Shown one piece after another: positions 54,998 to 64,000 of a stretch of 64,000 bases of DNA. Location of the stretch: NCBI RefSeq assembly GCF_018613235.1, contig NZ_JAGGQP010000019.1, forward strand, positions 1 through 64,000, written 5' to 3'. The translations under genes and the position numbers were made by a program. The notes below the pieces were generated by a model. That model did no database searches and had not been told where the DNA came from. It worked only from the letters and a program-made list of their open reading frames with translations. The stretch comes from Bacillus sp. ISL-41 (GTDB lineage Bacteria > Bacillota > Bacilli > Bacillales > Cytobacillaceae). Within the stretch, counting starts at the first letter, position 1. Every line of letters starts with the position of its first letter.

Positions 54998-55111
54998 TGC
55001 ATTGCCCGAAAAAGAGTGTGTGCACGGAAAACGGTAATAGCAGAACAAGTGCATTGCCCGAAAAAGAATAAGAGAATGGAAAACGGTCAAAGCGGATTCC
55101 CTGCATTGACC
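54998..55111. repeat. 52-bp tandem repeat upstream of mutS
   Basis: TGCATTGCCCGAAAAAG occurs at 54998 and 55050 exactly 52 bp apart, with a partial third unit (TGCATTGACC) at 55102, again 52 bp on. GGAAAACGGT follows in both full units. The same core occurs once before rnjB (5767). The array ends 36 bp before the mutS start and so lies in or near its leader. Confidence 0.85.
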
Positions 55112-55146
55112 TTACAATAAAAGCAAAGTGAATTTTGGAGGATAAT

Positions 55147-57807
55147 ATGGCTGCATATACCCCTATGATCAAGCAATACCTGCAAGTGAAGGCGGATTAC
55201 CAAGATGCCTTTTTATTTTTCCGTTTGGGAGATTTTTATGAAATGTTCTTCGAGGATGCATTAAAGGCATCCCAAGAACTCGAAATAACACTGACGAGCA
55301 GAGAGGGCGGCGGCGAGGAACGGATTCCGATGTGCGGTGTTCCTTACCATTCAGCTCCTAACTATATTGAACAGTTGATTAACAAAGGCTATAAAGTTGC
55401 GATTTGTGAACAAACAGAAGATCCCAAGACTGCCAAAGGTGTCGTTAGGCGTGAAGTTGTCCAGCTAATCACTCCTGGAACAGTAATGGAGGGGCGTGGG
55501 CTTTTAGAAAAAGAAAATAATTTTATCGCTACTGTTTCGGCTTTTCCGGGAAACTTATATGGCTTTGCCTGCAGTGACCTGTCGACAGGGGAAAGCAGGG
55601 CCACTTTAATTAACGGCAGTATCGAAGACCTTATTAATGAACTATCGATTTCTGGAGCAAAGGAAGTTGTCATCGAAAGCACGCTTTCGCCGGAAATCCA
55701 GAGGAAGCTGAAGGAGCGTTCCATTCTGGCGCTGTCATTAGAGGATAATACTGAAATGAATGAGGCTTTCTCAGTTCTATTTGAGCACCTTGAGAATGAA
55801 CAGTTAAAAAGCACAGCTTCAAGATTATTCAATTATTTATACCGGACACAGAAGCGCAGCCTTGATCATTTGCAAAAGGTATCTGTCTATCAGGTCCAGC
55901 AATATATGAAAATTGATTACTTTTCCAAGCGTAACCTTGAACTGACAGAGACCATACGCTCTACAGCAAAAAAGGGAACACTTTTATGGCTGCTTGATGA
56001 AACGATGACTGCAATGGGCGGCAGGATGCTGAAGCAATGGATCAACAGACCGCTGATTGACAAAGTTGAAATCGGCCGTCGTCAGGAACTGGTCCAGCTT
56101 TTTGTCGGACAGTTTTTTGAACGCCAGGAATTAAGGGAAAAGTTGAAAGAGGTATACGACCTTGAACGTTTGGCTGGAAGGGTTGCATTTGGCAATCTTA
56201 ATCCAAGAGATCTGATGCAGCTAAAAAGGTCCTTATTGCAGGTGCCATCACTAAAACATATTTTGAAGGGTCTTCCGCACGAGGAAGCTTCCCGTATGGC
56301 AGAAAGACTTGACCCTTGCGAAGAGGCAGCGGATCTGCTCGAACAGGCAATCGTCGATAATCCTCCGATTTCTGTCAAGGAAGGAAATATCATTCGCGAT
56401 GGTTACGATCAACAGCTTGACCAATACCGAGATGCCAGCAGGAATGGCAAAACATGGATTGCGATGCTGGAGCGGGATGAGCGTGAGAAAACAGGGATAA
56501 AATCCTTAAAGGTTGGCTACAACAGGGTGTTTGGCTACTATATCGAAGTAACGAAGGCGAATCTGCATCTTCTTCAGGAAGGCCAGTATGAGCGGAAGCA
56601 GACGCTTTCGAATGCGGAGCGCTTTATCACGCCTGAGCTGAAGGAAAAGGAAGACCTGATCCTTGCGGCTGAGGAAAAAAGTGTCGAGCTTGAATATCAG
56701 CTATTTAGCGGAATCCGCGAGACGATAAAAGAATATATTCCTAGATTGCAGGGGCTTGCAAGGGCTCTTAGTGAGCTTGATGTCATTCTGGGATTTGCAG
56801 AGCTAAGTGAACAGCGTCATTATGTAAAACCTGTTTTCTCAGCTGATCGGAAAATTGTCCTGAAGGATGGACGCCATCCAGTTGTCGAAAAGGTAATGGA
56901 TGCACAGGAATACGTGCCTAACGATTGCTTTATGGACAACGACCGTGAAGTATTGCTGATTACAGGGCCGAATATGTCTGGTAAAAGCACATATATGCGC
57001 CAGGTTGCCCTGACAGCAATTATGGCGCAAATAGGCTGTTTTGTCCCGGCCTCTGAGGCGGTCTTGCCGATATTCGACCAGGTTTTCACCAGGATTGGGG
57101 CGGCAGATGATCTTGTTTCCGGACAAAGTACTTTCATGGTCGAAATGCTTGAGGCAAAGAACGCAATTACCAATGCGACGAAAGACAGTTTGATCCTTTT
57201 TGATGAAATCGGCCGTGGTACCTCAACTTATGACGGCATGGCTCTCGCCCAGGCTATGATTGAATATATCCATGATAAAATCAGCGCAAAGACGCTGTTT
57301 TCGACACACTATCACGAAATGACTTCACTGGAAAATGAATTGGAAAAATTGAAGAATGTACATGTCAGTGCAGTTGAGCAGAACGGCAAAGTGGTATTCC
57401 TCCATAAAATCAAGGAGGGTGCAGCGGATAAAAGTTACGGCATCCATGTTGCCCAGCTGGCAGAATTGCCGGCAGATTTGATCGAACGGGCTGCTGAAAT
57501 CCTGCAAATACTCGAGCAGACAGATACCCAGTTGTCATCTGGACTTAAAAGTCTGAAGAGCGCAGACTCTGTGCGCGAACCATTGCAAAATGGGCATGAC
57601 AAACAAAGCATGCTTCAGGCTGCAGAAACGGCAGCCGCAGCTCAATTATCATTTTTTGATGAAGAGCCTGAACAAAAGAAAGCAAGTGGTCCAAGCAAAA
57701 AAGAGAAGCAGATTATTGAACAATTAAACGGATTGGAAATCCTTGATATGACTCCTTTGCAGGCCATGAATATGCTTTACGAGCTGCAAAAAAAGCTGCG
57801 CAAGTAG
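55147..57807 (+). CDS. mutS: DNA mismatch repair protein MutS
   Basis: This 886-aa mismatch-recognition ATPase has the mismatch-contact Phe-x-Glu in [10 protein letters not shown] (Phe30, Glu32). Walker [10 protein letters not shown] is near residue 607 and the Walker B/D-loop region [12 protein letters not shown] near 687. The C-terminus (about 800-886) holds a variable linker and a helix-rich tail. ATG 55147 follows GGAGG. mutL lies 51 bp downstream. Confidence 0.97.
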   Translation: MAAYTPMIKQYLQVKADYQDAFLFFRLGDFYEMFFEDALKASQELEITLTSREGGGEERIPMCGVPYHSAPNYIEQLINKGYKVAICEQTEDPKTAKGVVRREVVQLITPGTVMEGRGLLEKENNFIATVSAFPGNLYGFACSDLSTGESRATLINGSIEDLINELSISGAKEVVIESTLSPEIQRKLKERSILALSLEDNTEMNEAFSVLFEHLENEQLKSTASRLFNYLYRTQKRSLDHLQKVSVYQVQQYMKIDYFSKRNLELTETIRSTAKKGTLLWLLDETMTAMGGRMLKQWINRPLIDKVEIGRRQELVQLFVGQFFERQELREKLKEVYDLERLAGRVAFGNLNPRDLMQLKRSLLQVPSLKHILKGLPHEEASRMAERLDPCEEAADLLEQAIVDNPPISVKEGNIIRDGYDQQLDQYRDASRNGKTWIAMLERDEREKTGIKSLKVGYNRVFGYYIEVTKANLHLLQEGQYERKQTLSNAERFITPELKEKEDLILAAEEKSVELEYQLFSGIRETIKEYIPRLQGLARALSELDVILGFAELSEQRHYVKPVFSADRKIVLKDGRHPVVEKVMDAQEYVPNDCFMDNDREVLLITGPNMSGKSTYMRQVALTAIMAQIGCFVPASEAVLPIFDQVFTRIGAADDLVSGQSTFMVEMLEAKNAITNATKDSLILFDEIGRGTSTYDGMALAQAMIEYIHDKISAKTLFSTHYHEMTSLENELEKLKNVHVSAVEQNGKVVFLHKIKEGAADKSYGIHVAQLAELPADLIERAAEILQILEQTDTQLSSGLKSLKSADSVREPLQNGHDKQSMLQAAETAAAAQLSFFDEEPEQKKASGPSKKEKQIIEQLNGLEILDMTPLQAMNMLYELQKKLRK

Positions 57808-57858
57808 ATATGTTCCTAAAAAATGCTTGAGAAAATACTAATAGCTGGAGGTGAGAGA

Positions 57859-59784
57859 ATGGCGAAAATTATTCAACTCGACGATGCTTTATCAAATAAG
57901 ATTGCTGCTGGTGAGGTAGTTGAAAGGCCGGCATCGGTTGTTAAGGAATTATTGGAGAATGCAATTGATGCCAACAGTACCGTGATTGAGATTGATCTCG
58001 AGGAAGCAGGACTGGCCAGGATCAGGATTACAGATAATGGTGACGGCATAGAAGAGGATGATGTTCTTGTCGCCTTCCAGCGGCATGCCACGAGCAAGAT
58101 CAAGAATGAAAACGACTTGTTCCGGATCAGGACTCTCGGGTTCCGGGGCGAAGCGCTGCCGAGTATCGCCTCTGTCTCAAGGCTTGAAATGAAAACATCT
58201 ACCGGTATCGAAGGCAATAAAGTGGTCATCGAAGGCGGCAAGGTCGAATCAGTAGAGAAAGCCGACAGCCGCAAAGGAACGGATATCAGTATTTCAGACC
58301 TGTTTTTTAATACTCCTGCACGCCTTAAATATATGAAGACGATCCATACCGAACTTGGCAATATTACAGATGTCGTCAACCGACTCGCGCTGGCAAACCC
58401 ACATATCTCCTTCAGGCTGGTCCATAATGGGCGGCAGCTTTTGAAGACGACAGGAAATGGGGACGTTCGCCAGGTACTGGCTGCCATTTACGGTATTAAT
58501 ATGGTCAAAGCTATGATTCCAATCTCTGGAGAGTCTTTGGATTATAAAATTAGCGGCTATATTTCAATGCCGGAAATCACCAGGGCATCAAGAAATTATA
58601 TTTCGACGATGATTAATGGCCGTTTTATCAAAAATTATGCTCTTGTTAAAGCAATACAGGAAGGCTACCATACACTGCTCCCGATTGGCAGGTATCCAGT
58701 TGTCCTGTTGAATATTGAAATGGACCCGCTTTTGATTGATGTGAACGTCCATCCATCCAAGATGGAAGTGCGATTGAGCAAGGAGCAGGAGTTGAATGAG
58801 CTTGTCTCGAGCGTCATAAAGAACGCTTTTAAAACGAAGGAATTAATACCGGCTGGAATGGTTACCCAGAAGCAGGAGAAACCTAAGTCAGAACAAACAT
58901 TCATGGACCTGGACCATTTGCCTAAAGCTGAAGAGACGGCTTCATTGAGTCAGTCAACCATTGAGCGCAGGCCATTTGTGGAGGAGAAAGCTGTTGAGCT
59001 GACCAAAAGCTATAAAGCTGCTGAAGTGCAAAATGCTTCACAGCAGGAAGCTCCTGACTGGAGAAACGCCTTGGTTGCTCAAGAGAATCCAGTACTTTCA
59101 TTTGCTTCACCTGATGAAAACGAACTTGTTCAAGTAGAGGGAATGACAGATCCGGCTACCTCAACAGCAGCTTCCGAACAGCGTGCTGAAGTCCAGGCGT
59201 CCCGTGTCCCTCCTCTTTATCCAATTGGGCAAATGCACGGTACTTATATTCTCGCCCAGAACGACCGCGGATTATATATAATTGACCAGCATGCTGCGCA
59301 GGAGAGAATCAAGTATGAGTATTTCAGGGACAAGGTAGGCGAAGTAGCGACTGAACTTCAAGAAATGCTCATGCCTATAACACTTGAATATTCAGGCGAT
59401 GAGTGCATAAAAATCAATGAGCATCAACATGAGCTGGAAAAAGTGGGAGTCTTCCTTGAGCCCTTCGGCTACAACAGCTTCATCGTCCGCTCACACCCGC
59501 AGTGGTTCCCTCACGGAGAGGAAAAAGAGCTGATTGAAGACATGATTGAACAACTCTTGATGATGAAAAAAGTGGATATTAAAAAACTTAGAGAAGAAGC
59601 AGCCATCATGATGAGCTGCAAGGCATCCATCAAAGCAAATCATCACCTGCGCAATGACGAGATCCAGGCATTGCTGGATGAATTGCGGCGTTCGTCCGAT
59701 CCGTTCACATGTCCTCATGGCCGGCCAATCATCGTTCATTACTCCACATATGAAATGGAGAAAATGTTCAAAAGGGTAATGTAA
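57859..59784 (+). CDS. mutL: DNA mismatch repair protein MutL
   Basis: This 641-aa protein has an N-terminal GHKL ATPase domain ([17 protein letters not shown]) and a C-terminal endonuclease domain with the metal motif [12 protein letters not shown] near residue 475 and CPHGRP close to the end. It should therefore nick DNA, as in Bacillus. Between the domains lies a variable linker (about 335-450). ATG 57859 follows GGAGGTGAG. Confidence 0.97.
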   Translation: MAKIIQLDDALSNKIAAGEVVERPASVVKELLENAIDANSTVIEIDLEEAGLARIRITDNGDGIEEDDVLVAFQRHATSKIKNENDLFRIRTLGFRGEALPSIASVSRLEMKTSTGIEGNKVVIEGGKVESVEKADSRKGTDISISDLFFNTPARLKYMKTIHTELGNITDVVNRLALANPHISFRLVHNGRQLLKTTGNGDVRQVLAAIYGINMVKAMIPISGESLDYKISGYISMPEITRASRNYISTMINGRFIKNYALVKAIQEGYHTLLPIGRYPVVLLNIEMDPLLIDVNVHPSKMEVRLSKEQELNELVSSVIKNAFKTKELIPAGMVTQKQEKPKSEQTFMDLDHLPKAEETASLSQSTIERRPFVEEKAVELTKSYKAAEVQNASQQEAPDWRNALVAQENPVLSFASPDENELVQVEGMTDPATSTAASEQRAEVQASRVPPLYPIGQMHGTYILAQNDRGLYIIDQHAAQERIKYEYFRDKVGEVATELQEMLMPITLEYSGDECIKINEHQHELEKVGVFLEPFGYNSFIVRSHPQWFPHGEEKELIEDMIEQLLMMKKVDIKKLREEAAIMMSCKASIKANHHLRNDEIQALLDELRRSSDPFTCPHGRPIIVHYSTYEMEKMFKRVM

Positions 59785-59792
59785 GTCAGAAG

Positions 59793-59828
59793 AAACAGTG
59801 TTCCAATTAGGAGCACTGTTTTATTTGT
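59793..59828 (+). terminator. Terminator of mutSL
   Basis: AAACAGTGTTCC (59793-59804) pairs with GGAGCACTGTTT (59810-59821) with one wobble, then TATTTG. Confidence 0.8.
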
Positions 59829-59978
59829 CTTCATAGAAAAATTTGTGTTAGATGGATAAAAATTCTTTAATTTAGATTTATAATGGTGTAAAATTACACT
59901 AATAGGAAAAATGTAATAATTCTGATGAAATCATTAAATGGTTTATGGGCTCTTATAATATATAAAGGGGGCGATATA

Positions 59979-60425
59979 TTGTTCGTTTTCTCATTGGTAT
60001 TTTCCATAGTACCTGTAGTTGTATTGATATTTATTGTAGCTTTTGCAATGAAAAATAAAGAGCAAGGGGGAGAGAAAGTGGTCAGACATTTATATACCTA
60101 TCTCGTATTGTTTGCTACATTGATGATGGTCATTGGCGGAGGGGTTTCGATCTTCATGGCGACAGCGGATCTTGTCAGCCCAACTGGATACTATCAAAGT
60201 TTTACAGAATATAAGCAAAATATGACCATTGGCAAAAATGAAATTTCCAAAACAGAACTGACTGAGGAAGAACTTCGCAGCAATTATGATTTGTATGTAA
60301 CAGAAGAAAAGGCGAGGCAAAAAGACAGGGCAGTCAATCAAATTATCAAAAGCCTGGGCTTTATCGTCATTCCTTTGCCGGTTTTCCTGTATTTTAATAG
60401 ACTGAGGAAACAATATAAAGAGTGA
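59979..60425 (+). CDS. Small membrane protein, unknown function
   Basis: This 148-aa protein has three membrane segments: residues 2-25, about 45-70 (YLVLFATLMMVIGGGVSIF) and about 122-140 near the C-terminus. A charged region lies between. TTG 59979 is chosen because AAAGGGGGCG lies seven bases upstream and translation then begins with the first membrane segment; the ATG at 59925 lacks a ribosome site. Not recognised; it loosely resembles DUF5671-type proteins. Confidence 0.65.
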   Translation: MFVFSLVFSIVPVVVLIFIVAFAMKNKEQGGEKVVRHLYTYLVLFATLMMVIGGGVSIFMATADLVSPTGYYQSFTEYKQNMTIGKNEISKTELTEEELRSNYDLYVTEEKARQKDRAVNQIIKSLGFIVIPLPVFLYFNRLRKQYKE

Positions 60426-60431
60426 ATAAGA

Positions 60432-60465
60432 AGGCACTGTTCATCTGAGCAGTGCCTGTTTAAAT
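60432..60465 (+). terminator. Terminator after the membrane protein gene
   Basis: AGGCACTG (60432-60439) pairs with CAGTGCCT (60450-60457), followed by GTTTAAAT. Confidence 0.65.
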
Positions 60466-60531
60466 TAGATTAGAGGAAAATATCCCATAAAACACGAATA
60501 CTTTATGAATGAAGAAAGGAAGTGAATTTGA

Positions 60532-61044
60532 ATGTTTAAACGACCAAAGTTGGAAAAATTCCCTGTCTATACAAGGAATTATATTAAACTGGTTCCAGAA
60601 GGAGACATTGTCGATATTCTTACTGAACAGCTGGATACTACATATAATCTATTATCCCAAGTAACCGAAGCTCAGGCCGGCTACCGCTATGAGGAAGGAA
60701 AATGGTCTTTGTCCGAAGTGCTTGGACACCTGACAGATACAGAAAGAATAATGGCCTACAGAATCCTTCGTATTGCGAGAGGAGACCAGAACCCTCTCAT
60801 GGGATTCGATGAGAATGAATTTGTAAAGAAAGCTTTCTTTTACGGTCGCCCTATGGCCGATCTTCTTGAAGATTATAAGAATGTTAGAACAGCAACGACT
60901 AGTTTGTTAAAAGGCCTGCCACAGCACTCGTTAGAATACTGGAGCAATGCGAATGGATTCGACGTTTCGGTGGAAACAGTCGCATATATGATCGCTGGTC
61001 ATGAACGTCATCATCTGAAAATAATTGAAGAGAAGTATCTATAG
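60532..61044 (+). CDS. DinB-fold putative metal-dependent protein
   Basis: This 170-aa four-helix protein of the DinB/YfiT superfamily has three histidine ligands, one in EVLGHLTDTER (about residue 64) and two in AGHERHHLK near the C-terminus. Family members include bacillithiol S-transferases and thiol-dependent hydrolases; the activity here is not known. AAGGAAGTGA ribosome site. Confidence 0.85.
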   Translation: MFKRPKLEKFPVYTRNYIKLVPEGDIVDILTEQLDTTYNLLSQVTEAQAGYRYEEGKWSLSEVLGHLTDTERIMAYRILRIARGDQNPLMGFDENEFVKKAFFYGRPMADLLEDYKNVRTATTSLLKGLPQHSLEYWSNANGFDVSVETVAYMIAGHERHHLKIIEEKYL

Positions 61045-61149
61045 AACAGCAGGATTCGTTTGCCTGAAGGAGTTGGGAAACTCAAAAGGTCATATAAAGA
61101 TTCTCTGAGCCCAAAAAGCTGGTGATTAAAAGAATGCTTGAAAAAAAAA

Positions 61150-61190
61150 CGAAAAGATCGCGATATCTATTCGCGATCTTTTCGTCATTT
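61150..61190. terminator. Bidirectional terminator between DinB-like gene and mreBH
   Basis: CGAAAAGATCGCGA (61150-61163) and TCGCGATCTTTTCG (61171-61184) form a 14-bp perfect stem with A-run on the left and T-rich right, serving both convergent genes. Confidence 0.88.
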
Positions 61191-61194
61191 ATAT

Positions 61195-62202
61195 TTATTT
61201 AACAGCGGGCTGCAGTTTATGGATGTACTGCAACGCTTTACCTGTACCGATTGCAACGGATTCAAGCGGGTTTGGAGCGATGTGTACTGGAACGACCATT
61301 TCGCTTCCAAGCCAATCCTGTATTCCGTTCAGCAACGCGCCGCCGCCTGAAAGGATCACGCCGCGATCGACAATATCACCGCTGAGTTCAGCAGGGCAGT
61401 CTTCAAGTGTAGCGCGGATTGCTTCCATGATATGAAGCAAGGATTCTTTCAGGGTGTCCCTGATTTCATAAGAGTTTAGGGTAACGGTCTTTGGCAGGCC
61501 AGTTACTAAGTCACGTCCGCGTATGTCCATTTCCATCATTTCGTGGTCAATAAGCGCATAACCAATCTCCATCTTGATTTTTTCAGCTGTTCTCTCACCA
61601 ATAAGGACATTGTATTCTTTTCGTACATATTGAACGATGTCTTCGTCCAATCTGTCGCCAGCGATGCGGATGGAATGGCAGGCAACGACCCCGCCGTATG
61701 AAATGATTGCGACTTCAGTTGTGCCGCCGCCAATATCAACGACTACGTTCGCTACCGGTTCATCTACAGGCAGACCTGCGCCAATTGCAGCAGCAACGGG
61801 TTCCTCGATAAGATGAACCTTCTTTGCTCCAGCATTTCTGACTGCATCCTGGATCGCACGTCGTTCAACACTTGTTGAACCAGAAGGTGTGCAGACGACA
61901 ACATCCGGTTTACGGAGAGCAAATCCTCCCGTTTTTGAAGCTTTCCTCATGATTTGTTTCAGCATTTCAGTTGTCACGTCAAAATCAGCAATGACTCCAT
62001 CTTTTAACGGGCGGATTGCTACGATCTTTCCAGGAGTCTTTCCGATCATTTCCTTCGCTTCCTTGCCGACAGCAAGAACATTCTTTGTCTCTGTATCAAT
62101 CGCCACTACTGAAGGTTCATTCAAAGCGACTCCTTTATTTTTACTATATACAAGTGTGTTGGCTGTACCTAAATCAATTCCTATTTCTGTAGTTGATAAC
62201 AT
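61195..62202 (-). CDS. mreBH: Actin-like cell-shape protein MreBH
   Basis: This 335-aa MreB family filament protein directs lateral wall synthesis. Phosphate 1 motif [21 protein letters not shown], phosphate 2 [16 protein letters not shown] and adenosine motif [13 protein letters not shown] are all present. The N-terminal [12 protein letters not shown]-x-LVYSKNKG and the 335-aa length match B. subtilis MreBH better than MreB or Mbl. It is encoded alone on the reverse strand. RodZ, a possible partner, is at 24021. Confidence 0.9.
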   Translation of the reverse strand: MLSTTEIGIDLGTANTLVYSKNKGVALNEPSVVAIDTETKNVLAVGKEAKEMIGKTPGKIVAIRPLKDGVIADFDVTTEMLKQIMRKASKTGGFALRKPDVVVCTPSGSTSVERRAIQDAVRNAGAKKVHLIEEPVAAAIGAGLPVDEPVANVVVDIGGGTTEVAIISYGGVVACHSIRIAGDRLDEDIVQYVRKEYNVLIGERTAEKIKMEIGYALIDHEMMEMDIRGRDLVTGLPKTVTLNSYEIRDTLKESLLHIMEAIRATLEDCPAELSGDIVDRGVILSGGGALLNGIQDWLGSEMVVPVHIAPNPLESVAIGTGKALQYIHKLQPAVK

Positions 62203-62477
62203 AGTGTGTTCACCCAGTTCCCTAAAAATTATTAACCATCATAGACTTCTATTAAACTATCATGAATGTGGGGGTGAAAGGTTGTTTGTTACTAAAACGT
62301 TATCTAACTGTAAAAGTTGAGGAAAATTTTTTCAAAAGATGATATAAGAGAATAACATTTGTAAAATACGGGTATAATGCATAGATGTTCAACTGCTTTC
62401 TATTTAATGGTAAGATAAATTATGATGTCAGATATGAAATGACTGACACCCTCTATGAAAAGGCAGTGTGAAATTTT

Positions 62478-63431
62478 TTGGAACAAAAACAGAAATTGAT
62501 TGTGTTAATTGGGCCGACTGCAGTTGGCAAAACGAAGCTGAGCATTGAGCTTGCGAAAAAGTTCAACGGTGAAATCATTAGCGGTGATTCTATGCAAATT
62601 TACAAAGGGATGGATATCGGAACCGCGAAAATCACCCAGGAAGAGATGGAGGGGATTCCCCACCATTTAATTGATATCAAGGAACCTGACGAAAGCTTCT
62701 CAACCGCTGAATTCCAGGAGCTTGTCCGCATGAAAATCGATGAAATCAGCTCTCGAGGGAAGATGCCGATGATTGTCGGCGGTACAGGATTATACATCCA
62801 GTCAGTGATCTTTGATTATCAATTCACGGATGCACCCTCAGACCCCTCTTTCAGGCGCAGTTTAGAGCAAGCGGCAGATGAAAACGGTCAGGAATTTTTA
62901 CATGGAAAATTGAAGGATGCGGACCCTGAAAGTGCATCACGTATACATCCTAATAATGTCCGGCGTGTCATCAGGGCGCTGGAGATCATCCACTGCACAG
63001 GCAAAACTGCTGGAGAGCTGCAGGAGAACCAATCACCGGAACTTTTGTATGATACAGCACTAATCGGTCTGACAATGGACAGGGAGATGCTATACAATAG
63101 AATCAATTACCGTGTCGACCTAATGATGAAGCAGGGGCTCCTTGATGAGGTCCAATACTTTTATGAAAAGGGCTTAAGGGACTGCCAGTCCATCCAGGCG
63201 ATTGGATACAAAGAGCTTTATGACTACTTTGATGGCAAGGTTCCCCTGGAGCTGGCAATCGAGAATTTAAAACAAAATTCCCGCCGATATGCAAAAAGGC
63301 AGCTAACATGGTTTCGAAACAAGATGAATGTGGAATGGTTTGATATGTCAGAGTCTAAAGACGCTGAAAAAAAATTCGCTGAAATTTCCAAGTTCATTGA
63401 AGGAAAGCTCGAGATAAAAGCGAATACATAA
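62478..63431 (+). CDS. miaA: tRNA dimethylallyltransferase MiaA
   Basis: This 317-aa enzyme puts a dimethylallyl group on A37 of tRNAs, the substrate of MiaB. P-loop [11 protein letters not shown] is at about residues 13-23, with [17 protein letters not shown] following. TTG start at 62478 has only a weak ribosome site (AAAGGCAG, 12 bases upstream), so expression may be modest. No better start is in frame. hfq follows after 29 bp. Confidence 0.95.
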   Translation: MEQKQKLIVLIGPTAVGKTKLSIELAKKFNGEIISGDSMQIYKGMDIGTAKITQEEMEGIPHHLIDIKEPDESFSTAEFQELVRMKIDEISSRGKMPMIVGGTGLYIQSVIFDYQFTDAPSDPSFRRSLEQAADENGQEFLHGKLKDADPESASRIHPNNVRRVIRALEIIHCTGKTAGELQENQSPELLYDTALIGLTMDREMLYNRINYRVDLMMKQGLLDEVQYFYEKGLRDCQSIQAIGYKELYDYFDGKVPLELAIENLKQNSRRYAKRQLTWFRNKMNVEWFDMSESKDAEKKFAEISKFIEGKLEIKANT

Positions 63432-63460
63432 TAATAGAGATAAAAGAGGAGGATCCGCCC

Positions 63461-63691
63461 ATGAAACAAGTGAACATTCAGGACCAGTATTTAAACCAGC
63501 TCCGCAAGGACAATATCAATGTGACCGTCTTCTTATTGAACGGATTTCAATTGAGAGGCCAGATTAAAGGTTTTGATAACTTTACCGTGCTTTTCGAATC
63601 AGAAGGAAAGCAGCAGCTTGTCTATAAGCACGCCATCTCAACATTCGCACCGCAAAAGAATGTCCAGATTGATTTCGATGCTCAGGCTTAA
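63461..63691 (+). CDS. hfq: RNA chaperone Hfq
   Basis: This 76-aa Sm-like protein forms a hexamer that binds small RNAs and mRNAs. Sm1 ([20 protein letters not shown]) and Sm2 ([10 protein letters not shown], with the key KH pair) are intact. AGAGGAGG ribosome site. The miaA-hfq order is common to many bacteria. Confidence 0.97.
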   Translation: MKQVNIQDQYLNQLRKDNINVTVFLLNGFQLRGQIKGFDNFTVLFESEGKQQLVYKHAISTFAPQKNVQIDFDAQA

Positions 63692-63707
63692 TTAAATAAC
63701 GAGTAAG

Positions 63708-63735
63708 AAAACCCGCCATCGTGCGGGTTTTTTCT
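63708..63735 (+). terminator. Terminator of miaA-hfq
   Basis: AAAACCCGC (63708-63716) pairs with GCGGGTTTT (63723-63731), followed by TTC. Confidence 0.85.
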
Positions 63736-63767
63736 GCTTATAGAGATATTTCCTAGAATCCAATGGA

Positions 63768-63968
63768 AAGGTACACTTATGAGAGGAAATCCAACTGCAT
63801 AAGGTCACCATTCGGCACAAAAGGTACCCTTATGAGCGCAAATCCAGCTGCATAAGGTCACCATTCGGGGCTAAAGGTACCCTTATGAGAGGAAATCCAG
63901 CTGCATAAGGTCACCATTCGGGTTTAAAGGTACCCTTATGAGAGCGAATCCAGCTGCATAAGGGTACC
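63768..63968. repeat. Tandem array B of the 53-bp hairpin repeat
   Basis: Four units with GGTAC at 63770, 63823, 63876 and 63929, a period of exactly 53 bp. Each unit is a left arm GGTACCCTTATG, a 16-base loop, a right arm CATAAGGTCACC (CATAAGGGTACC in the last unit, fully complementary) and a 13-base linker. It is the same family as array A at 31440-31665. No coding sequence. The array lies between hfq and the window end. Confidence 0.9.
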
Positions 63969-64000
63969 GATTCATTCAAAATTTGTCTTAACTAATTTCC

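Noticed and set aside
63768-63968. CRISPR array
   Set aside because: Whole 53-bp units repeat including the part that would be spacers; no unique spacers, no cas genes. Same for 31440-31665 and 54998-55111.

Overview
The window is a 64 kb piece of a chromosome from a spore-forming Bacillaceae bacterium, of the Mesobacillus/Bacillus sensu lato kind. The genus is inferred from gene content, not measured. The evidence is the Bacillus-type order of dpaAB, asd, dapG, dapA, rnjB, tepA, spoIIIE, the ymf genes, pgsA, cinA, recA, rny, ymdB, spoVS, korAB, miaB, ricA, cotE, mutSL, miaA and hfq, with many sporulation genes and Bacillus-style ribosome binding sites. No tRNA, rRNA, transposase, phage or CRISPR was seen. 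Bases 1-76 are not biological: they read as poly-T plus an error-laden Illumina P7/Nextera adapter, so base 1 is a contig end carrying untrimmed adapter.

Layout. 0.2-5.7 kb: ymxH, then spore dipicolinate synthase (dpaAB) beside asd, dapG and dapA, which make its precursor. 5.9-11.3 kb: RNase J2, TepA, YlzJ and the SpoIIIE translocase. 11.6-17.4 kb: the GntR-type regulator YmfC, then a BMP lipoprotein and an ATPase/two-permease nucleoside ABC transporter (NupNOPQ type). A 302-bp MITE-like element lies in the tail of that operon's terminator. 17.8-24.9 kb: a membrane diguanylate cyclase, the YmfF/YmfH peptidase pair, YmfI, YmfJ, YmfK and RodZ. 25.3-31.3 kb: pgsA, cinA, recA (with LexA box), rny and ymdB. 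31.4-38.4 kb: a hairpin repeat array, spoVS, an M19 dipeptidase, KorAB, miaB and ricA. 38.7 kb: cotE.

In B. subtilis, as I recall, cotE is followed directly by mutS. Here about 15.8 kb (39.3-55.1 kb) lies between them: a polysulfide/thiosulfate-reductase-like molybdoenzyme operon with a TorD-type chaperone and a divergent ferredoxin-like protein, a CotF-like coat protein, an aldehyde dehydrogenase, a Nudix hydrolase, several small proteins, a NarL-type two-component system with a cysteine-bearing PAS domain, and an LnrLMN-like ABC exporter. This is the most accessory-looking part. 55.1-63.7 kb: mutS, mutL, a small membrane protein, a DinB-fold protein, mreBH (reverse strand), miaA and hfq.

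The most unusual non-coding signal is a set of short intergenic repeats with periods of 52-53 bp. One family, whose units are hairpins, forms arrays before spoVS and after hfq. Another lies before mutS, with a single copy before rnjB. The rest of the window is mostly conserved core genome. I did not find a convincing wholly new multi-gene system. The best leads are the repeat families, the MITE-like element, the accessory block between cotE and mutS, and the cysteine-bearing PAS kinase.
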